From: Microlunatus soli
Lineage (GTDB): Bacteria; Actinomycetota; Actinomycetes; Propionibacteriales; Propionibacteriaceae
Direction: 5' to 3'
DNA: 64,000 nucleotides
Assembly: GCF_900105385.1 (NCBI RefSeq)
Contig: NZ_LT629772.1
Location: forward strand, 2,418,001 to 2,482,000
Shown here: positions 40,883 to 50,027 of the stretch, in pieces
Layout of the letters: every line of letters begins with the position of its first letter
Numbering within the stretch: position 1 is the first letter of the stretch
Made by a program: the position numbers and the translations under genes
Notes under the pieces: model-generated
What the model was told of the DNA's origin: nothing
Database searches by the model: none
Seen by the model: only the letters and a program-made list of their open reading frames with translations

Positions 40883-42276
40883 CCGTTCTGGAGTTGATCA
40901 AGCAGCGATTGCCGCACCTGGCACTGGTCGAAACCGAAGGAGTCGGCCAGTGCGTCCAGCTCGCTGTCATCCAGTCCCTTCATCAGGTCAGCGTACTCAG
41001 AGGCCATCGGTTGGGCGATCAGCAGGTTGAGCAGCATTGTCCGGACCCAGTCGAAGCGTCCCCACGGGTACGGGTCGAAGTTCGGGAACTCGCGTGCGAT
41101 CAGTTCCTGGACCGGGCCCGTGATGTCCTTCGGGCCCTCGCCGTCACTGCCCCACTGATCGACCGACAGCCGACGCTTCTTGGCAACGAAGTCACCGAAC
41201 CGCTGCTGGTACGGCGATTCCGGCTTCACCGAGACCAGCCCCTGCCGACCGAGGTCCTTGTACATCCACAACGTCCAGCTGACGTCGTACCGTCGATAGA
41301 TCTCGAGTTGATCATCAAGGATCTGGCGTCGCTGACGATCTTGGACCTCGTCGCCGGTGTAGATCGGTCCGAACTCACCGACCAGCAACGGGGTGCCTGT
41401 CCGCCGGGCGAATTCGGAGCGCTGCAGGAACTTCTGCTCCACGTAGTCACGGTCGATGTAGACGCCGTCGGTGGTCCCGGGGTAGCCGGTTCCGCGGCCC
41501 AGCCCGGCGGCCACGTAGTCATGCAGCACGTAGACCGTGTTGTCCCACGCCTCGTCGAAGGCGGAGAAGTCGGTGGCGTAGGTGTTGCCGTCCAGATAGA
41601 TCGTGTGATCGGCGTCGATCTCTCGGACGGCGTCGAAGATCCGCTGGTACACCGGGCCGACCAGCTCGCCGGTCTCGTCGGCCGGTTCGTTGATCAGGTT
41701 GTAGCCGGCGACCGCGGTGTTGTCCCGATACCTGGTGGCGATCGCCTGCCACATGTTGACCACCCGGTCCTGGAAGTGCCGGTACTGCCAGAAGGCGGCT
41801 ACGTGGGTCAGGTTGTCGGAGTGCCAGTGATGGTTCTGCGAACCGGGCAGGGCATGCAGATCGATGATCGAGTAGATGCCCTGCCGGGCCAACAGCTCGA
41901 TCGCCCGGTCCAGGTGCCGGAAGCCGTCCTCGATGATCTCGAACGGCTTGTCGTCGCTCTCCAGATGGCGATAGTTGATCGCGATCCGGGCGACGTTGAA
42001 GCCGCTGCGTCCGAGGAAGGCCGCATCGTCGGCGTCGAAGAAGCGGGTCAGCAGCCGTTCGAAGAACCGGTCCGCGCGGTCGGCTCCGATCGCCGTCCGG
42101 ACGGTCGAGCGCATCAGCGACTCGTTGCCGGCGTATCCGGTGATGAAGTTCTCCATGTTCAGCCAGCCGCCGAGGCAAACCCCGCGCAACCGGATCGCGC
42201 GACCGGAATCGTCGACGAATCGGGTGCCGTCGGTGCGGATCGATGGCAGCTTGTTGGCGGTGACGGGGGTACTCAC
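40879..42276 (-). CDS. glycoside hydrolase family 5-like protein (intracellular)
   Basis: A 465-aa (beta/alpha)8 glycosidase. Start-of-barrel motif IRLRGVCLGGWLNMENFITG; acid/base Glu in GYNLINEPADE; nucleophile Glu in PLLVGEFGPIYTG. HDY and LWMYKDLG are further family positions. No signal peptide is present, so it acts on imported oligosaccharides or glycosides. GTG 42276 has AAGGAG at 5 nt. First gene of a three-gene operon divergent from a LacI gene. The exact linkage it cleaves is unknown. Confidence 0.87.
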   Translation of the reverse strand: MSTPVTANKLPSIRTDGTRFVDDSGRAIRLRGVCLGGWLNMENFITGYAGNESLMRSTVRTAIGADRADRFFERLLTRFFDADDAAFLGRSGFNVARIAINYRHLESDDKPFEIIEDGFRHLDRAIELLARQGIYSIIDLHALPGSQNHHWHSDNLTHVAAFWQYRHFQDRVVNMWQAIATRYRDNTAVAGYNLINEPADETGELVGPVYQRIFDAVREIDADHTIYLDGNTYATDFSAFDEAWDNTVYVLHDYVAAGLGRGTGYPGTTDGVYIDRDYVEQKFLQRSEFARRTGTPLLVGEFGPIYTGDEVQDRQRRQILDDQLEIYRRYDVSWTLWMYKDLGRQGLVSVKPESPYQQRFGDFVAKKRRLSVDQWGSDGEGPKDITGPVQELIAREFPNFDPYPWGRFDWVRTMLLNLLIAQPMASEYADLMKGLDDSELDALADSFGFDQCQVRQSLLDQLQNG

Positions 42277-42309
42277 GACGGCTCCTTCGCTGGACGGATG
42301 GTCAGAACG

Positions 42310-42452
42310 ATAATGCGACGAAACTCGTCGAGCAACTTTCAGTCCATATAGAGATAGTTTCGTTGATCCTCGCTCGCCGATCATCCCAGAACGCTGCGGC
42401 ACGATGGCAGCCGATTCGGCGATCGAGGGTTTCGAACGAGTTTCGAACCGGT
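42310..42452. promoter_or_regulatory. divergent regulatory region with LacI-type repeats
   Basis: Between the GH5 operon and the LacI gene: CGACGA-AAC-TCGTCG (42316-42330), an AACTTTC...AGTTTCGTT pair (about 42334-42364), and GTTTCGAACGAGTTTCGAAC with TTTCG at 42430 and 42441. The last is nearest the LacI start and fits autoregulation. Confidence 0.5.
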
Positions 42453-42501
42453 CTCTGCGATGATGGGATGCACACCGGGTCAGGTATCGAGAGGGCAGGC
42501 G

Positions 42502-43539
42502 TTGGCATCGAACGTTCCGACGGGCAAGGTGACCGTCTCCGACATCGCCGCTGAGACGGGTGTCTCGGTGGCGACCGTGTCGAAGGTGCTGAACGGGCGG
42601 GCAGATGTTGCCGAGTCCACCCGGGAACGGATCCAGACCGCGCTGGACACGCACGGCTACGTCAAGCCTCCGCGCGCTCCGTCCAGCCCGCGCAAGGCGA
42701 AACGCCCCGGGCTGATCGACATCGTGTTCACCGATCCGGGCTCGCCCTGGGCGACCGAGATGATCCGCGGCGTGGAGAAGGCATCCCGCGACCAGCGCAT
42801 CTCGGTGGTCGTCTCGGTCCTCGACGAGGAACACAGCCACGATCGATGGGTGGACACCATCGCCTCCCGTGGCTCGGTCGGGGTGATCTTGGGATCGGTG
42901 CTCGCCGATGATGCTCAGCGGCGGATCGCCGAGCTCGACGTACCGACCGTGATGGTCGATCCGATGGGCGACTTCGCCTCCCACGTGCCGTCCTTCGGCG
43001 CCGGCAACTGGGGCGGCGGACTGGCCGCCACCGAACATCTGCTGGAACTCGGACATCGTCGGATCGGCACCATCACCGGACCGATGCGCTACCTGTGCAG
43101 CCAGGCCCGGCTGGCCGGATATCGAGCCGCACTGGAACGGGCCGGAATCACGCCCGACCAGCAGCTCATCGGGCAAGGAGACTTCCACTACGACTCGGCC
43201 GAGCGGGCCGCGTCCGCGTTGTTGGAGCTGGACGACCCGCCGACCGCGATCTTCGCCGGCAACGACGAACAGGCGCTCGGGGTGTACGCCGCCGCCCAGC
43301 GGCACGGACTGTCGGTCCCCGACGAGTTGAGCGTGATCGGCTTCGACGACGTGCCGATGTCGCAATGGGTGCTGCCGGCGCTGACCACCGTCCGGGCGCC
43401 GATCCCCGAGCTGGCTCGGTTGGCGGTCCGAGCGATCCTGGACCGCACGGAGCAGGCGGACGGGCCGCCGGTGGCGCGCACCGAGCTGCCGACGACGCTG
43501 GTGGTCCGGTCCAGTACCGCTGCAGCACCCAACCGCTGA
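42502..43539 (+). CDS. LacI-family transcriptional regulator (second)
   Basis: A repressor of about 345 aa. DNA-binding part: TVSDIAAETGVSVATVSKVL NGRADV; sensor: GWGGGLAATEHLLELGH-type region (NWGGGLAATEHLLELGHRRI), PTAIFAGNDEQALGVYAAAQ, LSVIGFDDVPMSQWVLPALT. TTG 42502 has GAGAGGG at about 6 nt; upstream ATGs at 42460 and 42463 lack a ribosome site. It faces the GH5-ADH-dehydratase operon across shared TTTCG repeats and lies end-to-end with the peptide-type ABC operon. Confidence 0.9.
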   Translation: MASNVPTGKVTVSDIAAETGVSVATVSKVLNGRADVAESTRERIQTALDTHGYVKPPRAPSSPRKAKRPGLIDIVFTDPGSPWATEMIRGVEKASRDQRISVVVSVLDEEHSHDRWVDTIASRGSVGVILGSVLADDAQRRIAELDVPTVMVDPMGDFASHVPSFGAGNWGGGLAATEHLLELGHRRIGTITGPMRYLCSQARLAGYRAALERAGITPDQQLIGQGDFHYDSAERAASALLELDDPPTAIFAGNDEQALGVYAAAQRHGLSVPDELSVIGFDDVPMSQWVLPALTTVRAPIPELARLAVRAILDRTEQADGPPVARTELPTTLVVRSSTAAAPNR

Positions 43540-43549
43540 TCCCCGATCC

Positions 43550-44539
43550 TCAGGATCCGACGGACGCGAAATGACAGGCAGTCTGATGGTGCCGGTCGAA
43601 TGCCTCGGCCATCGGGTCGGTGGAGGTACAGATCTCCCGACCGTCCGACGACGCAGCCGGTCCGATCGGGCAGCGCAGGCGATAGGCGCAGCCGGGCGCG
43701 CTCGCCGGTCCGCTGACCACGGAGGCCTCGATTCCCTCGTCGGACAGCAACCGTCGCTGCCCCATCTGGGGAATGGCCGCCAGCAGGGATCGGGTGCACG
43801 GATGCTCCGGGCCCGCGATCAGGTCAGCGGTCGGGCCCTGCTCGACGATCCGTCCGTCGTACATCACGGCGATCTGATCGGCCATGTAGCGGACCACCGA
43901 CAGATTGTGGCTGATGAAGATCATCGTCAGGCCGAGGTCCGCCTGCAGCCGACGCAACAGATTCAGCACCACCGCCTGGACGGACACGTCCAACGATGCC
44001 GTCACCTCGTCGGCGACCAGGACGTCCGGCTCCGCAGCCAATGCGCGGGCGATCGCGACCCGCTGCCGCTGGCCACCCGACAACGCCCGCGGGCGGGCGT
44101 TCATCAATCCGGTGTCCAGTGACACCAGCTCCAGCAGTTCGGCGATCCGACCGCGACTCCTCCGCGGTGCGTCCCGAGCCGGATCCGGCCGACCATGATC
44201 AACACCGGAAGCCGACGGCAACCCCTCGGCGACACATTGCGCGACGGTGAATCTCGGATCCAGCGCGCTTCGCGAGTCCTGGAAGATCATCTGCAGCCGG
44301 CGTCGCTCCCGCCGGGCCTGCCGGCCGGGTAGCCGACCAAGATCAACATTGTCGAGCATGATCGATCCCTGCGCCGGCGCAAGTCCGACGACGGCACGGG
44401 CGGCGGTGCTCTTGCCGGACCCGGATTCGCCGACCAGCCCCAGGACGGTGCCCGGTGCGACGGAGAAGCTGATGTCGTCAACGGCGGTCACCTGGCCGTA
44501 GCGGACCGTCAGGTCCTGCACGGTCAGCCCGGCGGTCAC
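43550..44539 (-). CDS. oligopeptide/oligosaccharide ABC transporter ATP-binding protein (OppF/DppF type)
   Basis: A 329-aa ATPase: Walker A GLVGESGSGKST, signature LSGGQRQRVAIAR, Walker B VLVADEVTASLD, and the C-terminal oligopeptide-type extension with Cys residues (GCAYRLRCPIG and CHFASVGS). The start GTG 44539 overlaps the stop of the upstream fused gene (GTGA). Last gene of the operon. Confidence 0.92.
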   Translation of the reverse strand: MTAGLTVQDLTVRYGQVTAVDDISFSVAPGTVLGLVGESGSGKSTAARAVVGLAPAQGSIMLDNVDLGRLPGRQARRERRRLQMIFQDSRSALDPRFTVAQCVAEGLPSASGVDHGRPDPARDAPRRSRGRIAELLELVSLDTGLMNARPRALSGGQRQRVAIARALAAEPDVLVADEVTASLDVSVQAVVLNLLRRLQADLGLTMIFISHNLSVVRYMADQIAVMYDGRIVEQGPTADLIAGPEHPCTRSLLAAIPQMGQRRLLSDEGIEASVVSGPASAPGCAYRLRCPIGPAASSDGREICTSTDPMAEAFDRHHQTACHFASVGS

Positions 44540-46437
44540 GATGCAACCTGCTCTCGGGTGTTGGAGATCAGCGCATCGCCCGCGGTCAACGGATGCCAGC
44601 AGGCGACCCGCCGATCGGTGTCGCCGGCGGTGGTCAGCGGCGGACGACTGGTCCGACACGTTTCGTCGGCCCGCGGGCAGCGGTTCGCGAAATAGCAGCC
44701 CGGGAGATCCTCGTCTGCCCGGGGCATCGTGCCGTCCAAGGTCGGCAGCGGTTGATCAAGGTCGGCGGTCATGTCGGGACTCGCCGCCATCAGCATCGCG
44801 GTGTACGGGTGGGCCGGTGCACTCAGCAGGTCCGGGGTCGGTGCGTCCTCCACCACGAAGCCGGCATACATCACCACGATCCGATCGGAGATCTCCGAGA
44901 CCACGGCGATGTCGTGGGAGATGAACAGGATGCTCGCTCCGGTCTGTTCGCCGGCCTGGGCGATCAGCCGCAGGATCTGACGTTGCACCGTGACATCGAG
45001 GGCCGTCGTCGGCTCGTCGGCGATCAACAGTCTCGGTTCCCCCATCAGGGCGATCGCGATGCAGATCCGTTGCTTCATGCCGCCGGACAGCTCGTGCTGA
45101 TGCTGGCCGTAGCGTCGCTCCGGGTCCGGGATCGCCACCGACCGCAGCACCTCCAGTGCTTTGGCACGGGCGGTCGCCCGGGATTCCTTGCGATGCACGA
45201 CCGCCGGCTCGATCAGGTGGGTGCCGATCTTGATCGCCGGATTCAACGCCTCCCCGGGATCTTGGAAGATCATCGCCAGGTTCTGGCCCAGGACACGTTC
45301 GGCGTCGGGGCCCAACAGGTCACTCTCGGCCAGGCGCAACTCACGAGCGGCGACCGAACCCGGCTGCTCGACCAGCCGGGCCACGGCCGAGGTCGCCATG
45401 CTCTTGCCCGAGCCCGACTCCCCGACGATCGCCACCGTCTGTCCCTGCGTCACGGAGAACGAGACATCACGCACCGGCGTCGCGACCCGATCCCGGCCGC
45501 CGTAGACGACGCGCAGGCCACGCACCTGCAGCACCGACGGTTGATCATGATCGACGTCCTCGGCCCCTGGGACGAGCTCAGCGGCCTCGGCCGTCACCGT
45601 TCGGGCGGCGGCCTCGCGGCCACCGAGGACGTCGGAGAGCTGCTCGCCGGCCAGGTTGAATGTGATCCCGGCGAGCACGATCGCGATCGCCGGCGCCAAT
45701 GCCGACCCCGGTGACACGTAGACCCTGGTCAGCCCTTCGCTGAGCATCCGGCCCCAGTCATAGCTCGGCGGCTGCACCCCGAGTCCGAGGAAGCTCAACC
45801 CGGACAGGGACAGGATGGCCGTTCCGATATGGATGGTGGTGTAGAGGATCAGCGGCTCGCCGATGTTCGGCAGCACATGCCGCAGCACGATGCTGACCGG
45901 GCTCTTGCCCAGCATCCGGGCCGCCTGGACGTACTCGCGGGTCGACACCGAGGCCGACAGGGTCTGGGACAATCGCGCAAACCCGGGCGCGAAGGCGGCA
46001 CCGACCGCCAGAACGCTGCCGGTCGTCCCGATCCCGAACAGGACCGCGAAGAAGATCGCCAGCAACAGGGCCGGGAAGGCGATCAGCGTCGTGATCAACG
46101 CGCCGACGATCCGGCCGATCCGGTCCGCCATCCCTGCGACCAGGCCGAGCGCAACTCCGACACAGCCGCCGATCACCGTCGACAACACCGCGAGCACCAG
46201 CGACCGCCGGATCGCGACCAGCGTCCGAGCCAACACGTCGCGACCAAGATCATCGGTGCCCATCGGATGGTCCAGGCTCATCCCGAGTCCGGCATGCAGC
46301 GGATCGGTGCGCTCGGCGGTGGCACCCCAGATCGCCGGGCCGGCGATCGCGAGGAAGGCGAACCAGCCGATCAGCACCAACGGGACCACCGCCCCGACCG
46401 TCCACCGCGACCGGCCCCCGGCTTGTCGGCTGATCAT
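44536..46437 (-). CDS. fused ABC permease and ATP-binding protein (DppC-DppD type)
   Basis: A 633-aa single chain. Residues ~1-275 are a DppC-like permease with six helices (DHPMGTDDLGRDVLARTLVA; EAA-like loop EYVQAARMLGKSP). After an Ala/Glu linker, residues ~300-633 are a DppD-like ATPase: Walker A AIVGESGSGKSM, signature ELSGGMKQRICIA, Walker B LLIADEPTTALD, Cys-rich tail CYFANRCPRADETC. The two parts are separate genes in most operons; the fusion fixes one ATPase per permease. Confidence 0.92.
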   Translation of the reverse strand: MISRQAGGRSRWTVGAVVPLVLIGWFAFLAIAGPAIWGATAERTDPLHAGLGMSLDHPMGTDDLGRDVLARTLVAIRRSLVLAVLSTVIGGCVGVALGLVAGMADRIGRIVGALITTLIAFPALLLAIFFAVLFGIGTTGSVLAVGAAFAPGFARLSQTLSASVSTREYVQAARMLGKSPVSIVLRHVLPNIGEPLILYTTIHIGTAILSLSGLSFLGLGVQPPSYDWGRMLSEGLTRVYVSPGSALAPAIAIVLAGITFNLAGEQLSDVLGGREAAARTVTAEAAELVPGAEDVDHDQPSVLQVRGLRVVYGGRDRVATPVRDVSFSVTQGQTVAIVGESGSGKSMATSAVARLVEQPGSVAARELRLAESDLLGPDAERVLGQNLAMIFQDPGEALNPAIKIGTHLIEPAVVHRKESRATARAKALEVLRSVAIPDPERRYGQHQHELSGGMKQRICIAIALMGEPRLLIADEPTTALDVTVQRQILRLIAQAGEQTGASILFISHDIAVVSEISDRIVVMYAGFVVEDAPTPDLLSAPAHPYTAMLMAASPDMTADLDQPLPTLDGTMPRADEDLPGCYFANRCPRADETCRTSRPPLTTAGDTDRRVACWHPLTAGDALISNTREQVAS

Positions 46438-47435
46438 GAACGGTCCCCCATCCGTGAGGTCGGATCCAACACACCGAGCAGCACGTCCACGACCATGTTC
46501 AGCACCAGCACCGTGGTGCCGAGGACCAGCAGGACGCCTTGGATCTGCGGATAGTCCTTCTGCACAACAGCTTGCGAGATCACCAACCCGACACCGGGCC
46601 AGCCGAACACGTTCTCCACCAGGACGGTTCCGGCGATCAGGCCGGCCAGGATCATCGCGCTGAAGGTCAGCGCGGCGGTCATCATGTTCGGCAGCACGTG
46701 GCGCCCGTAGCGCAGCAGCGTCGGCAGCCGCCTGGCTCGTGCGGCGCGGACGTACTCGGTGTCCAGCACCTTCAGCGCCTCGACCCGGACGATCCGCGCC
46801 AACGACGCTGTCGGGCCGGCGATCAGCGCGGCCACCGGCAACAGGTAGGACCCGATGCTCTCGTCCCCGGCCGCCGGCAACGCCCGCAGCCCGATCACGA
46901 AGACGATCGTCAACACCGTCGCCAGGACGAAGTCGGGGATCGAGTTGAACAGGCCGGTGATGTTGACGAACACTGCGCGGGTCAGCCGACCGCGACCGTT
47001 CCGGGTACGGACGGCGGTCAGCAGGCCGATCGGCACCGAGATCAGGATCACCAGGACGAATGCCGGGATCGCCAGCCGGAGGGTGTTGGGGAATCGGGTC
47101 GCCAGCAGGTCGGAGACCGGCGCGCCGGTGACGATCGAGTTGCCCAGGTCGCCGGTGGCGACACCACGCAGGTAGTCCAGGTATTGCACGATCAACGGCC
47201 GGTCCAGCCCGAGTTGGTGACGACGCAGTTCGACCAGCTGAGGTGTCGCCTGCTCACCCAACGCCGCCTGCACCGGGTCCCCGGGGATCAGATGGATCAT
47301 CACGAATGTCGCCGAGGTCAAGATCAACAGGGAGATCACCAGCCGCAGCAGCCGTCGACCGATGAACCATCCCCAGCGGCGAGCGGTCGTCCGACGCACC
47401 GCGGCACCGGCTTGATCGAGTGTCGCGGCCGTCAT
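46434..47435 (-). CDS. ABC transporter permease (DppB/OppB type)
   Basis: A 333-aa permease. RRLLRLVISLLILTSATFVM is the first helix, followed by the external HLIPGDPVQAALG segment and an EAA loop EYVRAARARRLPTLLRYGRH. ATG 47435 overlaps the stop of the binding-protein gene (ATGA), and its stop overlaps the fused gene. Confidence 0.92.
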   Translation of the reverse strand: MTAATLDQAGAAVRRTTARRWGWFIGRRLLRLVISLLILTSATFVMIHLIPGDPVQAALGEQATPQLVELRRHQLGLDRPLIVQYLDYLRGVATGDLGNSIVTGAPVSDLLATRFPNTLRLAIPAFVLVILISVPIGLLTAVRTRNGRGRLTRAVFVNITGLFNSIPDFVLATVLTIVFVIGLRALPAAGDESIGSYLLPVAALIAGPTASLARIVRVEALKVLDTEYVRAARARRLPTLLRYGRHVLPNMMTAALTFSAMILAGLIAGTVLVENVFGWPGVGLVISQAVVQKDYPQIQGVLLVLGTTVLVLNMVVDVLLGVLDPTSRMGDRS

Positions 47436-49033
47436 CGGTACACCCGAATGCTGGTCGGCACGGCGAACAACCCGACTGTCTGCAGTGTCGCCTTGTAGGT
47501 GTAGAAGGGCCGGTTGCCGTTGGAGATCGGGACCACATCGGCCCGGGAGAGCAGCGCCTTGTGCGCCGCGATCCACAACGGGCAGGACTTCTTCTCCGGT
47601 GCGGCCGCGGCCTTGGCCGAGAGCCGGGCGAACTCCGGATTGTCGATCGCGCCCGCATTGCGTCCGCCGTCGGCCGGTGTGGCACCGCCGAAGAAGGTCG
47701 AGGCCATGTACGGGAAGTCGACGTTGATCGCACTGTAGAAGATGTCGAAGTCGGCCGTGGTGTAGAGCGATTCCAGGAATGCGGCGTTGGTCAGGCCGAC
47801 CAGCCGGGTGCCGATGCCGATCGACTTCAGATACTGTCCGGTCAGCTCGACCGCGGACTCGGTCTGCGGGGCACCGGTCTGGTAGATGATCTTGATCGTC
47901 AGCGGCTTGCCGTCCTTGCGTCGGATCCCGTCCGGCCCGGGACGCCAGCCGGCCGAGTCCAGCAGCCGGCGTGCTCGATCGAGATCCCGCTCGGGCAGGG
48001 ACCCGGTGGTCTCATCGCCCGGACATTGCACCGGCGCTTCGGCGATCAGGTTCTTGGCCAGGGTCCCCTGCCGCGCCGTGCTGACCGAAGCAAGATCACG
48101 GCGGTTCAGCGACATGGTGGCGGCCTTCCGCACCGCGGTGTCGCGGAACACCCGGCCGGCGGCCTCGTTGTAATTGATCTCGCCCACGATCACCGGTAGG
48201 TCGAAGCGCTTGATGCCACGGGTCTCGTCCAGCCGGGCCCGGTCGGGTCCGGTGATCTGAGCGGCGTTGATCTCGCCGGCGACGAGCTGGTTGGCCATCG
48301 TGGATTCGTTGGCCACAAAGGCGATCTCGACCTTCTTGGGCATCCCCGGCTCGTCGGTCGCGGCACCATCCGGACCCCAGCGGTAACCCTCCCGCGCTGC
48401 GAGTTCGTAGTGATCGCCCTGTACGTACTTGGTGATCACGTACGGGCCGGTGCCGGCCGTGGCGTGCTGGATCGATTGCGGGTTCTTCAGCCCCGACGGA
48501 CAGACGATCGGCACCGCGCCGGCGCCCTGCAGCAGTGAACCGAACGCGGTCGTCGAGGTGATCGTGAAGGTGCCGGCCCGATCATCGGCGGAGACGCTGT
48601 AGTCGACCGGGACCGAGAACTGCACCCACGGCGACAAGGTCTTGGGATTCTTGATGTAGTCGAAGTCCGCGGCCACGTCGCTGGGCTTGAGCTCGGTCCC
48701 GTCGCTGCAGGTGACGTCGTCACGCAAGGTGTAGGTGACCGACTTCGGCGTCACCTTCCACGACGACGCCAGTTGCGGCACCGCTTCACCGCTGGGCGCC
48801 CGCCCGACCAGCGTGTCGTAGGCGAACGCGTACACCTGGCGGTTCAGGCCGCCGGTGCTCTCGTACGGGTTGATGCTGCCCGGGTCGCTCCCCAGATCCA
48901 TCCGGAAGGTCCCGTTGCGATCCAAGGTGGTGTACGAGGTCGCCTCCTGGACACCGCCGCCGCACGCCGTCACCAACAGCGTCAACACCGCCGCCACGAC
49001 GATGGCAGCCGGCGTCGTCGGCCTGCGCCGCAT
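47432..49033 (-). CDS. ABC transporter substrate-binding lipoprotein (family 5)
   Basis: A 533-aa SBP_bac_5-type lipoprotein; signal peptide with lipobox LVTAC (Cys about residue 24). Family landmarks: RMDLGSDPGSINPYESTGG, AYDTLVGRAPSGEAVPQLAS, SWKVTPKSVTYTLRDDV, PIVCPSGLKNPQSIQHATAG. Family 5 proteins bind peptides but also oligosaccharides and opines. First gene of a four-gene operon whose members all overlap by 4 bp. Neighbouring sugar enzymes favour a glycoside or oligosaccharide ligand, but this is inference. Confidence 0.92.
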   Translation of the reverse strand: MRRRPTTPAAIVVAAVLTLLVTACGGGVQEATSYTTLDRNGTFRMDLGSDPGSINPYESTGGLNRQVYAFAYDTLVGRAPSGEAVPQLASSWKVTPKSVTYTLRDDVTCSDGTELKPSDVAADFDYIKNPKTLSPWVQFSVPVDYSVSADDRAGTFTITSTTAFGSLLQGAGAVPIVCPSGLKNPQSIQHATAGTGPYVITKYVQGDHYELAAREGYRWGPDGAATDEPGMPKKVEIAFVANESTMANQLVAGEINAAQITGPDRARLDETRGIKRFDLPVIVGEINYNEAAGRVFRDTAVRKAATMSLNRRDLASVSTARQGTLAKNLIAEAPVQCPGDETTGSLPERDLDRARRLLDSAGWRPGPDGIRRKDGKPLTIKIIYQTGAPQTESAVELTGQYLKSIGIGTRLVGLTNAAFLESLYTTADFDIFYSAINVDFPYMASTFFGGATPADGGRNAGAIDNPEFARLSAKAAAAPEKKSCPLWIAAHKALLSRADVVPISNGNRPFYTYKATLQTVGLFAVPTSIRVYR

Positions 49034-49159
49034 GACAACACCCTCCCCCGCTCTGCAGTGAGCCCGGCACGAACGTCCGGAGCAGTCCGGCCCGGTCGAG
49101 CGGGCCCGTGCCGGACCAAACTACGATCGCCACACCGAAACCGTCAATGCGTGTTCCAT

Positions 49160-49204
49160 TCTTTCGGACAGTTTCGAGTGGATGTGCTGGCACTTTCGAA
49201 CCGG
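49160..49204. promoter_or_regulatory. LacI-type TTTCG repeats in a divergent promoter region
   Basis: TTTCG at 49162, 49172 and 49194, with GTTTCGAGTG facing CACTTTCGAAC, in the 223-bp region between the divergent ABC operon and the RraA-like gene. The same element occurs at 30439 and 42430. Confidence 0.45.
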
Positions 49205-49256
49205 ACGCGAGTAGGGTCGGATCGCCGAAGCGCGGCACCGACGCGGAGAGGAAGTC

Positions 49257-50027
49257 ATGACCCAGAGGCCTGTTCAGACACCCGACATCGTCCGTCCGGA
49301 TCCCCGACTGGTCAGTGGTCTGGCCGAGATCGGCAGTGCGACGGCCAGCGGCGAGCTCAGCAAGCTCGGTGTCCGCAGCGCGCACCTCACCGGTCCGTTC
49401 AGCCATACCCCGGGAGTTGCGGTCGCCGGCCCGGCGCTCACCCTGCAGTTCATGCCCAAACGCGAGGATCTCTACCAGGTCGACGAGTACGCCGATCCGG
49501 AGCGTCAGCTGCATCGGCACGTGCTCTATCACACCCAGCCCGGCGACTTCGTGGTCGTCGATGCCCGCGGCAGCATGACCAGCGGTGTGTTCGGGGAGAT
49601 GATGCTGACCTACTTCCGTGGACGCGGCGGTGTCGGTGTAGTGATCGACGGCTGCATCCGGGACTCCGGCCACGCCAAGGAACTCGGGCTCGGCCTGTGG
49701 CTGCGGGGAACCACTCCGAACTTCCATTCCCAGACCGACATCTTCCCGACCGCGGTGAACGTGCCGGTGGCCTGTGGCGGCACCGTCGTCGAGCCGGGCG
49801 ACATCATCGTCGCCGACGACGACGGCGCCGTGGTGGTACCGATCAAGCTGGCGCCGAAACTGCTCCAGACCGCCGGCGAGCACGCCGAATGGGAGGAGTT
49901 CTCGCGGATCCGACTGGCCGAGGGCGGCGACCTGCGCCGCTACTATCCGCTGTCGGCCGAGGCCCGTCCGGAGTACGAGGAGTGGCGCCGCCAGCAGGAG
50001 TCGCCGACGACCGGGACCGCGGAATGA
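49257..50027 (+). CDS. RraA-like protein, probable HMG/CHA-type aldolase
   Basis: A 256-aa member of the RraA/dimethylmenaquinone-methyltransferase-like fold. Core motifs: AEIGSATASGELSKLG, VAVAGPALTLQF, PGDFVVVDARGSM, GVVIDGCIRDSGHAKELG (with the Asp/Arg pair used by the pyruvate aldolases of this fold), and VVEPGDIIVADDDGAVVVP. In catabolic clusters such proteins usually cleave 2-keto acids rather than regulate RNase E. ATG 49257 has GAGAGGAAG upstream. It overlaps the next gene (ATGA). Confidence 0.83.
   Translation: MTQRPVQTPDIVRPDPRLVSGLAEIGSATASGELSKLGVRSAHLTGPFSHTPGVAVAGPALTLQFMPKREDLYQVDEYADPERQLHRHVLYHTQPGDFVVVDARGSMTSGVFGEMMLTYFRGRGGVGVVIDGCIRDSGHAKELGLGLWLRGTTPNFHSQTDIFPTAVNVPVACGGTVVEPGDIIVADDDGAVVVPIKLAPKLLQTAGEHAEWEEFSRIRLAEGGDLRRYYPLSAEARPEYEEWRRQQESPTTGTAE

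Noticed and set aside
40879-43365. 828-codon version of the GH5 protein
   Set aside because: The upstream part is antisense to the LacI gene; GTG 42276 has a perfect ribosome site and matches the family start.
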